Positions 33,621 through 44,518 of a stretch of 60,417 nucleotides of DNA are shown one piece after another. The notes under the pieces are model-generated. The model was not told the origin of the DNA, searched no databases, and was given only the letters and a program-made list of their open reading frames with translations. A program made the translations under genes and the position numbers. Origin of the DNA: Morchella semilibera (Eukaryota; Ascomycota; Pezizomycetes; Pezizales; Morchellaceae); NCBI GenBank assembly GCA_009192285.1, contig WBVU01000015.1, positions 1,004,472 to 1,064,888 on the forward strand, in the 5' to 3' direction. Numbering within the stretch: the first letter of the stretch is position 1; each line of letters starts with the position of its first letter.

Positions 33621-36600
33621 TAGGAAGAGCCACATTCGAAGGGATCTTCATATGAGAGAGATAGGCACGGCAACATACTCGTCTCAGCACTAGATGACTT
33701 CCCAAAATAAATTGGCGCATACCACAAGCCAGTATCCAGTTGTATGAGAGTCTCTACAAAACATTATGTCTATTAGGAGCCAACCTCTTCTCTCCATTAA
33801 GGGCACCTTTCAAATTACTAGCTGTCAGGAGGACTTAAGATGAATCGTGGAGTATCATAATCTCGCACTACAAATCCAGCGCGATAGTTTTGTTATTTCA
33901 GCGTGGAGTTTTAGTGGGTTGTGACACCACCTCAAACGATATAAGTTCTCACAGAGTATCTGTAGAGGACTTTACCTTTGTTTCTATTACAATCATATTT
34001 CGTGTAATATCAGGTGGCAGATGTCTCCCCGCTATGCTCACAACTCTGACCGTTATCGTTCGTCTCTGTGTACACACAGACACAAGCATGGTGTCGCGTC
34101 TAAGACCCGCTGTGTGTACCTAGCATTATCTGCATAAGATTGGTTCCTCCCAGCACCAAAACCATCTACTCTCTCGTAGTTCCTCCAAGAAATCAAGCAA
34201 GACAGAAGTCCAGCGCAGTTCCACACCTCAATGCTCTGACTTCAGACATTAGTCTTCCGTTCTCACTCCAAACGCGATCCATCGACCCATCCTAACACCA
34301 TTACATGTTCCCTTCAATTCCCCTGCAAGCATGCCGCGAACATCATCTTTCTTTGAGCTGTTCAAAGGACCTTAACGCCTCTTAGAAACTTTTGACGCCT
34401 GAGTGACAAGCTCTCAGTCTCTATACCATCTCGTGCGTGTACAATCTCTTAGTTTATCAATTGGCTGTATAATTAAAACGAAAAATCAAGCCCAGTGCAT
34501 CATGACGAAGTTAAGTGTCATCACACAGCCAGAGCTGTTCCGGAATTCAATCATACACTCGTCACTCCACAAACCACCCTATTCATGTGCAACAGTCAAT
34601 TTTCTTGTGTTTGCAAGCCACCATAATAGTCTTCTTCTTTGCATTCCGAGCCCTTTAACTTCCCAGTCCGCTCAGCCATAAATATGCTTGTGGATACCAG
34701 CTCTCTCGCATAGCGCTTTCACTGTGCTCGTTTGAACTAACTGCTCTCCTATGTCTCTTAACCTTGAACAACTCGAATGTCGAAACTGCACAAGAAGAAG
34801 CTAATGTCTTCGAGACGACTGAGAGCTAATATTTACTCCCTGGCGTTCAGATGTCAATTAAGTTCCTTCCTAATGGTCGTACCGTTCCCTTTGCTACTTG
34901 TGGTTTTCGCTAGATTAGTAGGAGTCACGGGACAGTGAATTCTCTTAATCAATAACACATTCGCTTGGATCGGCAGTCTATGTCTCTATCTTATGATTAG
35001 GATTGACGATTTTGGGGCGAAGTGTGTGTTCTTCCGATACGCGCTCTTAAGTGGGTGCACTCACTTAGTTACTCCCCGTACCCGCGGGCTAAATAGGGTG
35101 AATTCACGTGCCAGTTCTCCTGATATTCCAGGATAATATAAGAGCAGCTCAGTGGGTCACCACAGAAACAAGCATTGCTGGACACGAGACACCCCTTTAA
35201 CTTTATATGACACTCCTATTTTTCTTATGTGAAGATCCAGTATCGCGGCTGACATCTCACTCTCTCTCTTTAAATTTGCTTGATAGCATAGTTCATGCAA
35301 TTCTGTATACACTCAACGGTCCTTATTTGCTGGGCGTGCAGTTCTTGCGTCTCCATATAGTCCTTCTGAGAGGTTGGCGGGCAGGGATGAACATCAGTGT
35401 GTCTCAAAGGTCGGGTGTGTGTTTAATCGGGTGTTTTTGATGGCCAGTTGGCGTTGCTGTGGCCAGGACAAGCCAGGCCAATGATTTATGTGTCACGCGC
35501 GGCTACTAAATAGTGCCCGAGCTGCGCGATACGCTCAATACACGCAAAACAGTAAATAGTCATCTTCATGGCCCAGAACTGTATTGTCTTGGTCAAGCCC
35601 CGCCGGTGCCCAGCTATTTAGAACAAATTAGCGCTACTGGTCCCCGGCATATGCCCATAGGCAACGTCATTCAACATAATTCAAAATTTAATACTTCTCT
35701 AAAACTAACTTAGAGATAGGCTGTGTCATCTATTCTCAATCCGGATCAGTGTTATCTTCCGAATTAAAGTGTAAACAACAGAATATCAAACTACCTTTAT
35801 ATAAGTCGTTGAACTTTCATCCTACCTAATTATTCAAGTAAAATGAAAACTGTATCTACATTTGTTCATTTCAACTTAGAGGCTTTTTCCCTTTGGAGAC
35901 CTGCTGCGTTAGAGTACGATCCTTGCGTGAAAAACTATTTTCCCTCCCCGGATTTCAGAGTGCGGTATGTGAAAACCGCCCCACTATATGACCGACAAAC
36001 CTGCCATCACAATTCTCAATTACAAGATGATCTGAATGCTTCTGGCTCAATATGACCATATCGCACATATCTGGCTCCACTTCACATAGCCTCTCTCGTT
36101 ACACAACCGAGTACCTGTGCTCGAGGGTGTATATACTAGATAGAAAGTGTGGTAACGATAAACTAAAAATTCATTGACATAGTCGAATAAGCAAAAACAC
36201 ACACTGCTATTTTCCGTGCCCCCCCCCGCGAAACCGATTCTCCGGACTTAGTTTCGATAAATCTGTGCTCGTTACGTTGCCCGGATTGCCAACATACCAT
36301 AGATTCACGGCCGCCGGAATTTACCACTCTAAGTCTTATCTCTATTTCTTACTTCAAAAGCCAGCGGGTTTGCCCGTAATAACGCAACTATCCGTGACGC
36401 AATCGAATCATTATCTAATATGCCTAGGCAAGTTTCCGACCATATATTGACTTGTCTGTCTTTATAAGACCCAATTCACTAGTACCAGTGTAGGTCAACT
36501 TGTCATTGATTCAAATTGAAACCTCTGTGCGCTCTACTTGTTATTCAATCAAAGATAATCATACAATAAAGTGTAGTAACTATCCCCGCCACGTGTGTCC

Positions 36601-37006
36601 ATTCATCCCATCCCCATACCACCATAGATCTACCCTTGCCATCACACGTCTCACCCCAGGGACAATGCTCCCAAGGTCCTTCACACACAAAATGAGGTCA
36701 CTGACAGATGACCCACACCCTACTCTTGTATGTATCTAAAAAATAATAGGCCAAGGCGAGTGTGTAACTCCCACCAACAGAAACCCATACAGTGTAAAAC
36801 AGATGAATCCTACAGAACTGACGCCAGAGTGTGACAATGAGAGGATGGAATAAAAAACAGGTATCATCAACTAAACATATCCATGCTCTACAGTAAAATC
36901 GTTAAACTCGTTCCTTCGTTTTTCTCTTAGTATGTAGGTTTTCCTCGTCTGAATTATGAAACTCGACTAGTGTTGATCGTAACATTCTCTATTGGAAAGC
37001 TCAAAC
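33621..37006. other. No recognisable feature
   Basis: Only short frames, no motifs, introns or repeat words that I can support. The end nearest 37007 should contain the 3' untranslated region of the FIG1-like gene. Confidence 0.4.
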
Positions 37007-37956
37007 TCATATTCCTTCATCTGTGAGTTTTTCGACAAGGTGCATCGATAATATCCTGCAGAGTGTTAGTCATGTATGTAATCTTAATCCGGTCATGCGT
37101 GTACTTACATTACTAATAACCCTATAGTCACAATGATAAGTAGCGCAAAGCCAAACCATCCTAGAACCATAGCTGTTACGCCAACGCCGGTTGCGACAGA
37201 TCCATTTCCCATGTTTTCAGCAATAGTAGCTGCTGCCACACTCGCGGTGTGTTGCCATAGGACCGAAACTAACACAAAGATTGCTGCCACAAATATCACT
37301 GCTAGTGCAATCTGCGACACAGCCCGACTTGGGAGTCGCCTTCTCTCAGGCCCACCGTCATATTCCTCCTCGTACCCCGGAAAAGTAGCAAGGAGAAGCA
37401 GAGTAACTGCTGCGAGGATGATGGCTATGATCAATAGGTATGGGAAAACAATGCTCTCTTTGAATGTCTGAGCAACCCAAATTAAATTCAATGGGTCCTG
37501 GTCGACGCTTACTTGTGCGGCAAGGGAAGAGGCGTTAGCGCTACATAGCCAGGAAGATCCGTCTGGATTTATGCAAATCCCAAAATATCTGGGGCAATGC
37601 TTTATTAGCTCTTGCCTCGTTCGAGTGATTTCGAGAGGCTCAAATACCCAACTCTTGCTTCTAATTGTGCATTCCCAACGATGTTTCCAATAGCTCTCGA
37701 TGCGCCTGGGTCGACTTGTGCAGGATCATATTGAGGCGACGACCGGTCGTACCAGAGATTTATTAAAAATATCGAAGGAATAAGTGGACTTGACGATGAG
37801 CACCCCGCCAATAAAAGAGCTACAGGGCGAGCGAAAGTCAGTAAATCGGCTAGCGGGTTGGGAGTTGTTTTCAATAGTTATTCTTACAAAGTAGTATGAT
37901 CGCAACGAGGATCAGTACCATTAATACATGATGGTAAGCGAGAAAAGGTACAAGCC
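37007..37956 (-). CDS. FIG1: FIG1-type membrane protein (mating/Ca2+ regulator family), four visible exons
   Basis: Fig1 proteins are fungal plasma-membrane proteins linked to calcium uptake and membrane fusion during mating. Minus-strand exons are 37888-37956, 37649-37819, 37109-37588 and 37007-37055. Introns of 68, 60 and 53 nt have GTAAGA, GTATTT and GTAAGT donors and AG acceptors, with CTGAC, CTAAT and CTAAC branch sites. The joined protein has LVPFLAYHHVLMVLILVAI, LAGCSSSSPLIPSIFLINLW (the Fig1 Cys-Ser motif), VGYFGICINPDGSSWLC, then membrane segments FPYLLIIAIILAAVTLLLL, IALAVIFVAAIFVLVSVL and VLGWFGFALLIIVTIGLLVM. It appears intact. The first exon opens at a splice acceptor (GATTAG), so an upstream start exon is likely; an internal ATG lies at 37920. 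Confidence 0.85.
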
Positions 37957-39127
37957 CTAATCGTCATTCGAAATTAGTGAATTTGTAAACAGTTATGGCA
38001 TGAGGAATTGATTCAAAGAATTAGTGCTGGAATGATAAAGATAACGCACTCTCAAACCCGAAAACAAACCGAATCCGTCTTTCTACCATCGTACCCTTTG
38101 ATAAACTACATGTATCGTGGTGAGAACCACTCCGAGACAAAAAGTGTGTTGATAGATTGGCTACCTGTTTTTGAGAACTATTTGACGTCGTAGTAATTAC
38201 GCCGGGCCTCCCTTTCTCCTTGACGCACGATCAAAAACCTTTCCCGTAATGAAATGGGGGGGGGGGGTGTATTGATTAACAACCGCTGGATTTAACAAGG
38301 GGAATGTGAAAAGAAGTAGGTGAGCAAGATCAGTGGATATAGGTATTGTGTGTTAGAGGAAGAACGAGCGAGGGACAAACGAAGTGTGACTAGATTATCC
38401 AGTGAAAAGGGGAGAGGCTGGGCTAAGTGAGTGACACTGCAAAACAACCGCCCAAAATGTATGTGTGTATACATATATTTAGCTTGTCCTCGCATCCTCT
38501 ACGAGGTGATGCTGCGACAACTTGTAAATACACGGCTGCCACGGCAACGTCTACAAACCACACCCATGTCTCCCAGCCACTCACCTATTTGGGTCAAGTT
38601 TTGTTACAGCCACACCCAAACATTCCCGAGTTCCTGCGTTTTTGACACATGTCCATGCACACAAGTCAAGTGTAATTCTCTATGTACCTGTTACCTGCAG
38701 ATTGCATTTGGCGGGGCTATGTGGTGGGGTAATTACAGATTTCCCACAGTCTCTAACAATACATGTATTTGATTAAGAAGTAAATACATGTAGCTAAAGC
38801 CCTCTCGTTTTTCCTGTACCTGTATCATGTGGATGCTGCAAACAGTACAATATGCCTACTACATGCCAAGTGTATTTACGGTATTATATCAGTACCGTCG
38901 TTCACGGATACTGGATGTTGACGGATCCCACTAAAGAGAAACGGCCAAGCCAAGTTTGTTTGTTTTTATCGGGCAAAAAGCCTTCCCCAATGACCAGTAT
39001 TGTATGTATGGATTACTAAGCCTACGTCGGGCCTAAAAAAAGCGAGTATTACCCGGACAGACATCAAAGCCTCACGATTTGAATTCTGTTAACATTGTTC
39101 CCTTGATTATCATCATTTCGAGAAAAA
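37957..39127. promoter_or_regulatory. Divergent intergenic region FIG1 / TMA16
   Basis: The two genes point away from each other, so both promoters lie here, together with any first FIG1 exon. A run of 12 G lies near 38256-38267. No TATA box can be assigned with confidence. Confidence 0.45.
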
Positions 39128-39773
39128 ATGCCGATCACCTTACACAAAGTACAAAAGAAAATCAGGGCGAAGAAAGATGGAAAGCTAGACTCTCTTGGCC
39201 GCCGTGATTCGAAAACACTTAGTCGGGCAACTCTGCGTGAGGAAAAGTTAAAGAAGCTAGGGGCAGCCAGGTCTAAGTTGAAGGAAACTAAACGTTAGTC
39301 ATGCTTTTATGGGTCTCTCTCTAAGTCTATATCTTGCAATAATTAACTGGCATTCGTGCAGTGATTCGTGTGGGTTACTTTAAGGTGGCAACGAAAGATG
39401 CCACAGCTCCACTGAGTATACAAGAAATTCGAGACTTGATAGAGAGGTATTCAATGCTTTTTTTGTGCGATGATATCAGATCAAAACTAATTTTTTTAGG
39501 TGGCTGCACCGTGAAGATAATGAGCTATTTCAGATGCGTATTAAACGCCGTCCTGGACGACCTTCATCAACCAAAGAAGATCTTTTGAAACAACAGATTG
39601 ATCGAGAGATCGAAGAATTCAGGACAGGCTATTACATACCGGACTTGCAATGCTCGGAGAACATCAAACGTCTACAGCTATGGGAAGGGACTGTGGGTTC
39701 TCTGGCTCAGATCAGGTTTACAAGGATATGTAAGGAAGAGGTACCGATGAAAACGAATCCAGTATGTGAATAG
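39128..39773 (+). CDS. TMA16: Translation machinery-associated protein 16 (TMA16)
   Basis: TMA16 is a small conserved eukaryotic protein that binds pre-60S and ribosomal particles. Exons are 39128-39293, 39362-39446 and 39500-39773; their lengths sum to 525 nt (174 residues plus stop). Introns of 68 and 53 nt begin GTTAGT and GTATTC and end TGCAG and TTTTAG. The start MPITLHKVQKKIRAKKDGKL followed by RRDSKTLSRATLREEKL is the family's basic N-terminus. SIQEIRDLIER, then RRPGRPSSTKEDLLKQQIDR and GYYIPDLQCSENIKRLQLW, match the C-terminal half. Spliced frame is open throughout. The stop is TAG at 39771. It reads as an intact host gene. Confidence 0.9.
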
Positions 39774-40125
39774 AAATGGACTACACCGTGACTTTCTCGT
39801 CACAATGATGCTTTTACGACTACAAACCCTACTGTGGGGACTAGCGCCCAACTTTAGTGGCTACGTGTATTAAGCGCTTTATGCGATGATCTGATAGAAC
39901 ATGGAGGCACTACGTTGTAGAGGATGATACATGTCTAATTAGCTAGACTATTTGTACCTGGAGACTTAGGACCTTCCTCTTCCTTTCCCATTATAATCCA
40001 ATCTCAGAGGTATCATCGATAAAAGCAACTACTTTACATGTGATCACTCTCCTATCGACTTCCTATATCCTAGAATAAAGAACGTTCACGAGGCCTACAG
40101 TTGATGACTCCGACTTGATGCTAGG
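39774..40125. other. Downstream of TMA16, no gene seen
   Basis: Presumed 3' untranslated and spacer DNA before the next LTR. Nothing else recognised. Confidence 0.4.
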
Positions 40126-40565
40126 TGTGACGGAGTAACTGAGCGCAATGCGACAGAAGAGAATGATGACGCAGAAGGACTCGAGGAGCACAGCAAGCAC
40201 AACGAGAACACTGCGTGCACAACACCGGGCAGGCACAAGCACAGGCACTGCCTAGGGCAAAGGCAAGGGCAGAGGCAAAAAAGGCACAAAGCAAGGAGAG
40301 TCAGGACCAGATAGACCTCAACAAGAACGATGAGTGGTACTAGGGGTTTCCTCATGACTGTGAACAAAATTGAAGGAACTATGGTTTGGAGATATGAGTA
40401 TATTCCTATGTATCGAGATAACAGGAGGACGAGACAGAGAGAAAAGAAAGCAAGAACTAAGGAAAAGATGTATGCCCACTATTTAACACCATTATCCCGC
40501 CAGTCTGATATGACTCATACATCAACCCATAGAAACGTATAGAAATCTATCGCACCCACACTGGG
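40126..40565 (-). repeat. Family A LTR, copy A13, truncated
   Basis: It starts TGTGACGGAGTAACTGAGCG and runs through ATATGACTCAT (about 40508) to about 40565, where it stops at the block CCCATAGAAACG...CGCACCCACAC. The LTR 5' third is missing and replaced by a family C tip. Confidence 0.8.
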
Positions 40566-40612
40566 CCCTCTTCCCGCAACATCGCTAAGCATCACTATAC
40601 GCCGTGATAAAA
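40566..40612 (-). repeat. Family C LTR tip
   Basis: CTTCCCGCAACATCGCTAAG ... TACGCCGTGATA matches the right end of the family C LTR at 11132-11163. Only this tip remains. Confidence 0.7.
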
Positions 40613-40683
40613 TAGAAGGAGAAGTGGAGTGGGAAGTAGAGGAGGTATTGGACTCAAGGAAACAAGTACGACAGGTGGAATAT
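40613..40683 (+). pseudogene. Gypsy chromodomain-proximal fragment
   Basis: The plus strand reads IEGEVEWEVEEVLDSRKQ then VRQVEY, the segment just before and into the chromodomain of the Gypsy elements here (EEEWEVDELLDSR in Gypsy-2). It is cut by LTR A14. Confidence 0.65.
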
Positions 40684-41308
40684 TGTGAAGGAGTAACCGA
40701 ACGCAAAGTAGAAGATGATAATGATGGCGCAGAAAACTCAAGGAGCACAGCCAACACAACGAGGACACCTACCAAGACAGAGGCAACATCGGGCAGGTAC
40801 AAGCACAGGCAGCGGCAAAGGCAAAGGCAAAGGCAGAGGCAAAGGGACGCAAGGCACGAGAAGTGAGGACCGGATGAACGTCAACAAGAACGATGAGAGG
40901 TACTATGGATTTCGTCTTAATAGAACACAATCTTAGGTACGAGAAGCTATGGATTGAAGATAGGAGTATATTCTTATGTACCAAAATAACAGGAGGACGA
41001 AACAGAGAAAAAAAAAAAAAACTAAGGAAAACATCTATACCTGCTATTTAACTCCTCTCCTCCATCAGTCCAATATGACTCACACATCAGCTAATAGAAA
41101 CCCATAGAAATCCATCGCAACCAGACCTCGTATTCCTTCCACCATCTCTTCTATTTACATTACAAAGCCATTATACCATCGAACCTCCTAGAACTGAATA
41201 ACAACACCCTCTCCTCAGCATACCCCTTCTTTGCTTAGCATTACCTTAACAATCACAACAGCGCTTCAACTACTGAACCCTTGGAATCGATACCAAGACG
41301 CCATGACA
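40684..41308 (-). repeat. Solo LTR family A, copy A14
   Basis: A 625-bp LTR from TGTGAAGGAGTAACCG to ACCAAGACGCCATGACA. It is directly followed by the inverted copy A15. ATATGACTCAC is near 41070. Confidence 0.85.
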
Positions 41309-41474
41309 TGCCTCTGCCTTTGCCTCTGCGTTTGCCTTTGCCGGTGCCTGTGCTTGTGCCTGCCCGGTGTTGATTCTGTCTTCGTCGATGTCCTCGTTGT
41401 GCTGGCCGTGCTCCTCGAGTCCTCTGCATCATCATTGTCATCTTCTACTTTGCGTCGGGTTACTCCATCACACT
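41309..41474 (+). repeat. Family A LTR 3' quarter, copy A15, inverted against A14
   Basis: It begins inside the hexamer run (TGCCTCTGCCTTTGCCTCTG) and ends GTTACTCCATCACA. It is the reverse complement of the first ~165 bp of A14, so the two form an inverted repeat with a loop of about 460 bp. Confidence 0.8.
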
Positions 41475-42044
41475 ACTGTGAAACTGAACAAGCCCGAGGC
41501 GAGTTCCATAAAGAAGTTCAGCGACTACGAGCTAAGATCAAGAAGCTGCAGGGTGGGATCAAACAAGATATAGGGGAGCTCTATGTTGACTTAACCAAGC
41601 TATCCAAGTCTGAGAAACTTCCTCACTCAGAGAAATACCGGGGTGATCGCAAGAGCCTCCCAACCTTCAAGAGACACCTGCAAATCAAGTTCATGGCCAA
41701 ACTAGATCAGTTTCCTACCTCTACACAGCAACTTATGTACACTATATATCGACTAGAGAGACCGGCGGTGGACCAATTTCTTGCCTATATCACGGACCAG
41801 GGAATCACTCTTTATTCGATGGCAGACTTTTTTGAAATTTTGAATAATGCTTTTGGGGATCCGGATCATGCTGCCACTACTGACCGCAATCTGAAGGAGA
41901 TCAGACAACGCCAACATTCATTCTCTGAATACTTTGCAGAGTTCCAGCGGTACACTGACGCGTCTGAGTTCAAAGAGGCTACCAAGATTGTATGTCCTTT
42001 AGAAGGACTTAACCAAGAGCTGTTGGCGTTGACGATTCAGAATG

Positions 42045-42447
42045 TCTCAAGGAGGGGGCGGCAGTATAGCTTTGTGCCACAGGGCACGAGTGGTGACAAC
42101 GATACGACCCAAGTATGAGGGAGGTATGGGGAAGGAATCGAACGGGCGGCGATAGTCACTAAAGAAGTAGAGACTATAAAGTATATTGAATACTAGTTAC
42201 AGAAGACGTTGCGTAAAGAGAAAAGGAAAAGAAAGAAAGTACAGGAGTAGGCGCCGTTGCCTCCTTTATATACCCAATATTCCGGAGCCAAGCCTGACTC
42301 ATATCCTCGCGTAACCCCAAACATGACTCACATTCCTGCGTAACGGAAACCCATAGAACCTACTCTGACTCATCCCCACCTCCGAGCTTACAATAATCCT
42401 ATCCCCGCCAATCATTCCAGCCCTCCGAACCTAGCGTATCCATGAAA
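42045..42447 (-). repeat. Solo LTR family B, target duplication GAATG
   Basis: A 403-bp antisense LTR from TCTCAAGGAGGGGG to CGTATCCATGAAA, flanked by GAATG (42040-42044 and 42448-42452). It carries antisense TATATA and two TGACTCA sites (TGACTCATATCC and ATGACTCACATT near 42295-42335). It fixes the family B ends independently of Gypsy-1. Confidence 0.92.
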
Positions 42448-42911
42448 GAATGCAACACTAACGATGATTAATGAGTATGGGCTTCTCCTCCAACGACTTG
42501 ATAATAAGCAAAGAGCATTCAAGTTGCAGGCTAGGATAGAGAGGTTCAGATTTCAAATTCCTAGTGGTCCTGCTACTCGTCCCTTCGCCCCTCATCCACC
42601 TATTGTATCAACACCCCCAATCGTATGGGGACCACTATAACCACCGAAGAATACGGCATTAGCAGCCCACCAATTCTATAGTCCTGGGGGAGCTTTTCCA
42701 TAGATTTGTCTAATAGTCGCCACCGTCCGGATCCCAAGGAACGGGAAGCCCGTCAAATTTAGCATCATTGTTATTACTGTCGAGGAGTTGGATATTTGGT
42801 AAGGAAGTGCCTTCACTCGCCTTCGGGAAGGGCTCCACCTAGGATGAGCGGAGCATTATTGGAAGCAAAGATGGAAAAGGAAGAGGAGGTGATATCGGAG
42901 GAGGAGGAGTT

Positions 42912-42918
42912 AAAAAAG
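42912..42918 (+). promoter_or_regulatory. Predicted -1 frameshift heptamer AAAAAAG (Gypsy-4 gag to pol)
   Basis: In the gag frame TTA AAA AAG contains A AAA AAG, a classic slippery heptamer, 12 nt before the gag stop. A -1 slip enters KKVVPGLSGVVQGSPKVF, which stays open into the protease. Confidence 0.65.
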
Positions 42919-44518
42919 TCGTTCCTGGTCTAAGCGGCGTAGTTCAGGGATCTCCTAAGGTTTTTTCTAAAGTATCTATTTCAACATCTTCAGTATCAGA
43001 AGAGGAGATCGATGGGAATCAATTGATTGTAGTTTGTTCTATTTTGCAAAATAAAAAATCTATTGTACCCACTTATGCCTTGATTGATACTGGAGCGTCG
43101 GAATATACATTTATAAATGAAGACTTTGTGCGCCACAATGAACTGAAGATGAAAATTTGAGGACTGAGAGGGAGATTGATGTGATTGATGGGAGGCCTAT
43201 TGAATCAGGAAAGGTGACTATTAGGGTGTCGCACCGGACTACTAGAGTAGTACTGTGAAGAGCTCAGAGTCCGAAACGCTAACTGCAGAGGCAGAAAGGA
43301 ACGGGGTCACTTCAGTCTAAACGTAACTAGAATCTCCTGTTGCACCGATGCTTAGCTTTCGATGAGTATAGAAAGTCGTCTATAGAGCTGAGGTAAGCTA
43401 ACACGAAGATTGTTGGTTCAGCGTTTAGATATTTTCAGAATCACTAAGAGCGTATAGAATAGAGGTAATAGATTTATATCGTTAAGACTCTTTCTTCGTC
43501 GATGATGATTTCAACAAAGTCGAAGAATGACACTGTATTTATATCCCGCGCAAAATGTCACGCGGACTAAGAACTATCATTACAACAATATGTGGGAGAA
43601 CCAGAAGACCGTGATAATCGCGAAGAAAACAAAACACCAACGCCAACGTTCACAACGCCTTTTAAAACCCTTATGTTACATCGCGCTACTGCATGCACTC
43701 AGTTTTTCGTCAGCGGGGAAGTGCCGAAGTCAGCCTACCTGATACCTCCTTGGTACCGGGCCTCGACTTCACTCGCCAACTCTTTCCCTGAATCGTTATC
43801 TATCACTAAGGAGCATGGCTCAACATTAGGACTATCAACGATTAGGTACCGGAGGTGTCGGGTAGTCTTACCTTTCCGCTGAGAAGTCACCAGCATTCAG
43901 CTTTCTCAAAACCTTTGCCGTTTATCAGTTTTGGTCCTGATTGATCCCAAACTTGAAACTTTGCCCCCTCATATACCCACCGGTGTCCTGACAGCGTGTG
44001 CCGTCGCTTTGACGCTCGGGGGTTATTTTCGGGCGAAAAACAGGTTTTAACTAGTGATTCTGCAAACTCCGCAAATCTGGCCATACTTGGCACCACTTGT
44101 ACCTCTCTGGGGCACCAATTGGGAGTTCAGTAGCATAGGGAGGCTTCGCTGGTCTTCCTGTCTCCAAATCCCGTAACAGTGACTAGGAAGGTGACGTTGA
44201 AATTGGAGATTAATGGACATGTAGAGGAATGCTCTTTCTTTATTATGAAATTGTGACACTATCTGATTGTGATGGGAATATTTTGGATGCGAAAGCATGT
44301 AGTCTTGATTGATAGTAGAAGGAATGAGATTCACTTCCAGTGGTCAGTATGTCTTGAATACTGCATAGCCAACCACAAACCTATTGTTGCTTGAGGAACT
44401 TCAACTCCACCGCCGGAAAGGTCAGTTACACACATTTTGGCAATTACTCCTCCATAGTTTAAAAAACTTTCCCAGGACCCTACTGTTCAGGTTTACTCAA
44501 CCACTCTATATGCTGTTA
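42918..44518 (+). pseudogene. pol: Gypsy-4 Pol start: protease and linker
   Basis: After the slip the frame reads VVPGLSGVVQGSPKVFSKVS, then the protease TYALIDTGASEYTFINEDFV (about 43074-43133; Gly of the usual SGY is Glu). IDVIDGRPIESGKVT follows. After the family D LTR it continues RKVTLKLEINGHVEECSFF and HYLIVMGIFWMRKHVV, then decays until the Pogo insertion. Stops and shifts are present. Confidence 0.75.
43219..44178 (-). repeat. Solo LTR family D, target duplication GTGAC
   Basis: A 960-bp element, TATTAGGGTGTCGC ... CCCGTAACA, flanked by GTGAC (43214-43218 and 44179-44183). It is the reverse complement of the copy at 7196-8141 over essentially its whole length. It splits the Gypsy-4 protease. 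Confidence 0.9.

Larger units (their letters stand above)
41475..42933 (+). pseudogene. gag: Gypsy-4 Gag
   Basis: The first part reads SEKLPHSEKYRGDRKSLPTF, then FMAKLDQFPTSTQQLMYTIY and NAFGDPDHAATTDRNLKEIR, matching the capsid FGDPD..A block of Gypsy-1 and -2. After the LTR it resumes with TMINEYGLLLQRLDNKQRA. The zinc knuckle is CYYCRGVGYLVRKC (about 42766-42807): the histidine is replaced by tyrosine (CAT to TAT). Stops interrupt the proline-rich middle. The frame ends EEEELKKSFLV-stop at 42931-42933. The frame upstream of 41475 belongs to LTR A15, so the true N-terminus is missing. Confidence 0.8.
41475..44518 (+). mobile_element. Gypsy-4 remnant (gag, protease, linker) broken by three insertions
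   Basis: Gag and the start of pol are readable in order, with a family B solo LTR (42045-42447) in gag, a family D LTR (43219-44178) in protease, and a Pogo element at 44519 in the protease-RT linker (VQVYSTTLYAV). Removing each insert with one target duplication restores local continuity. No RT onward is present. Confidence 0.85.
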
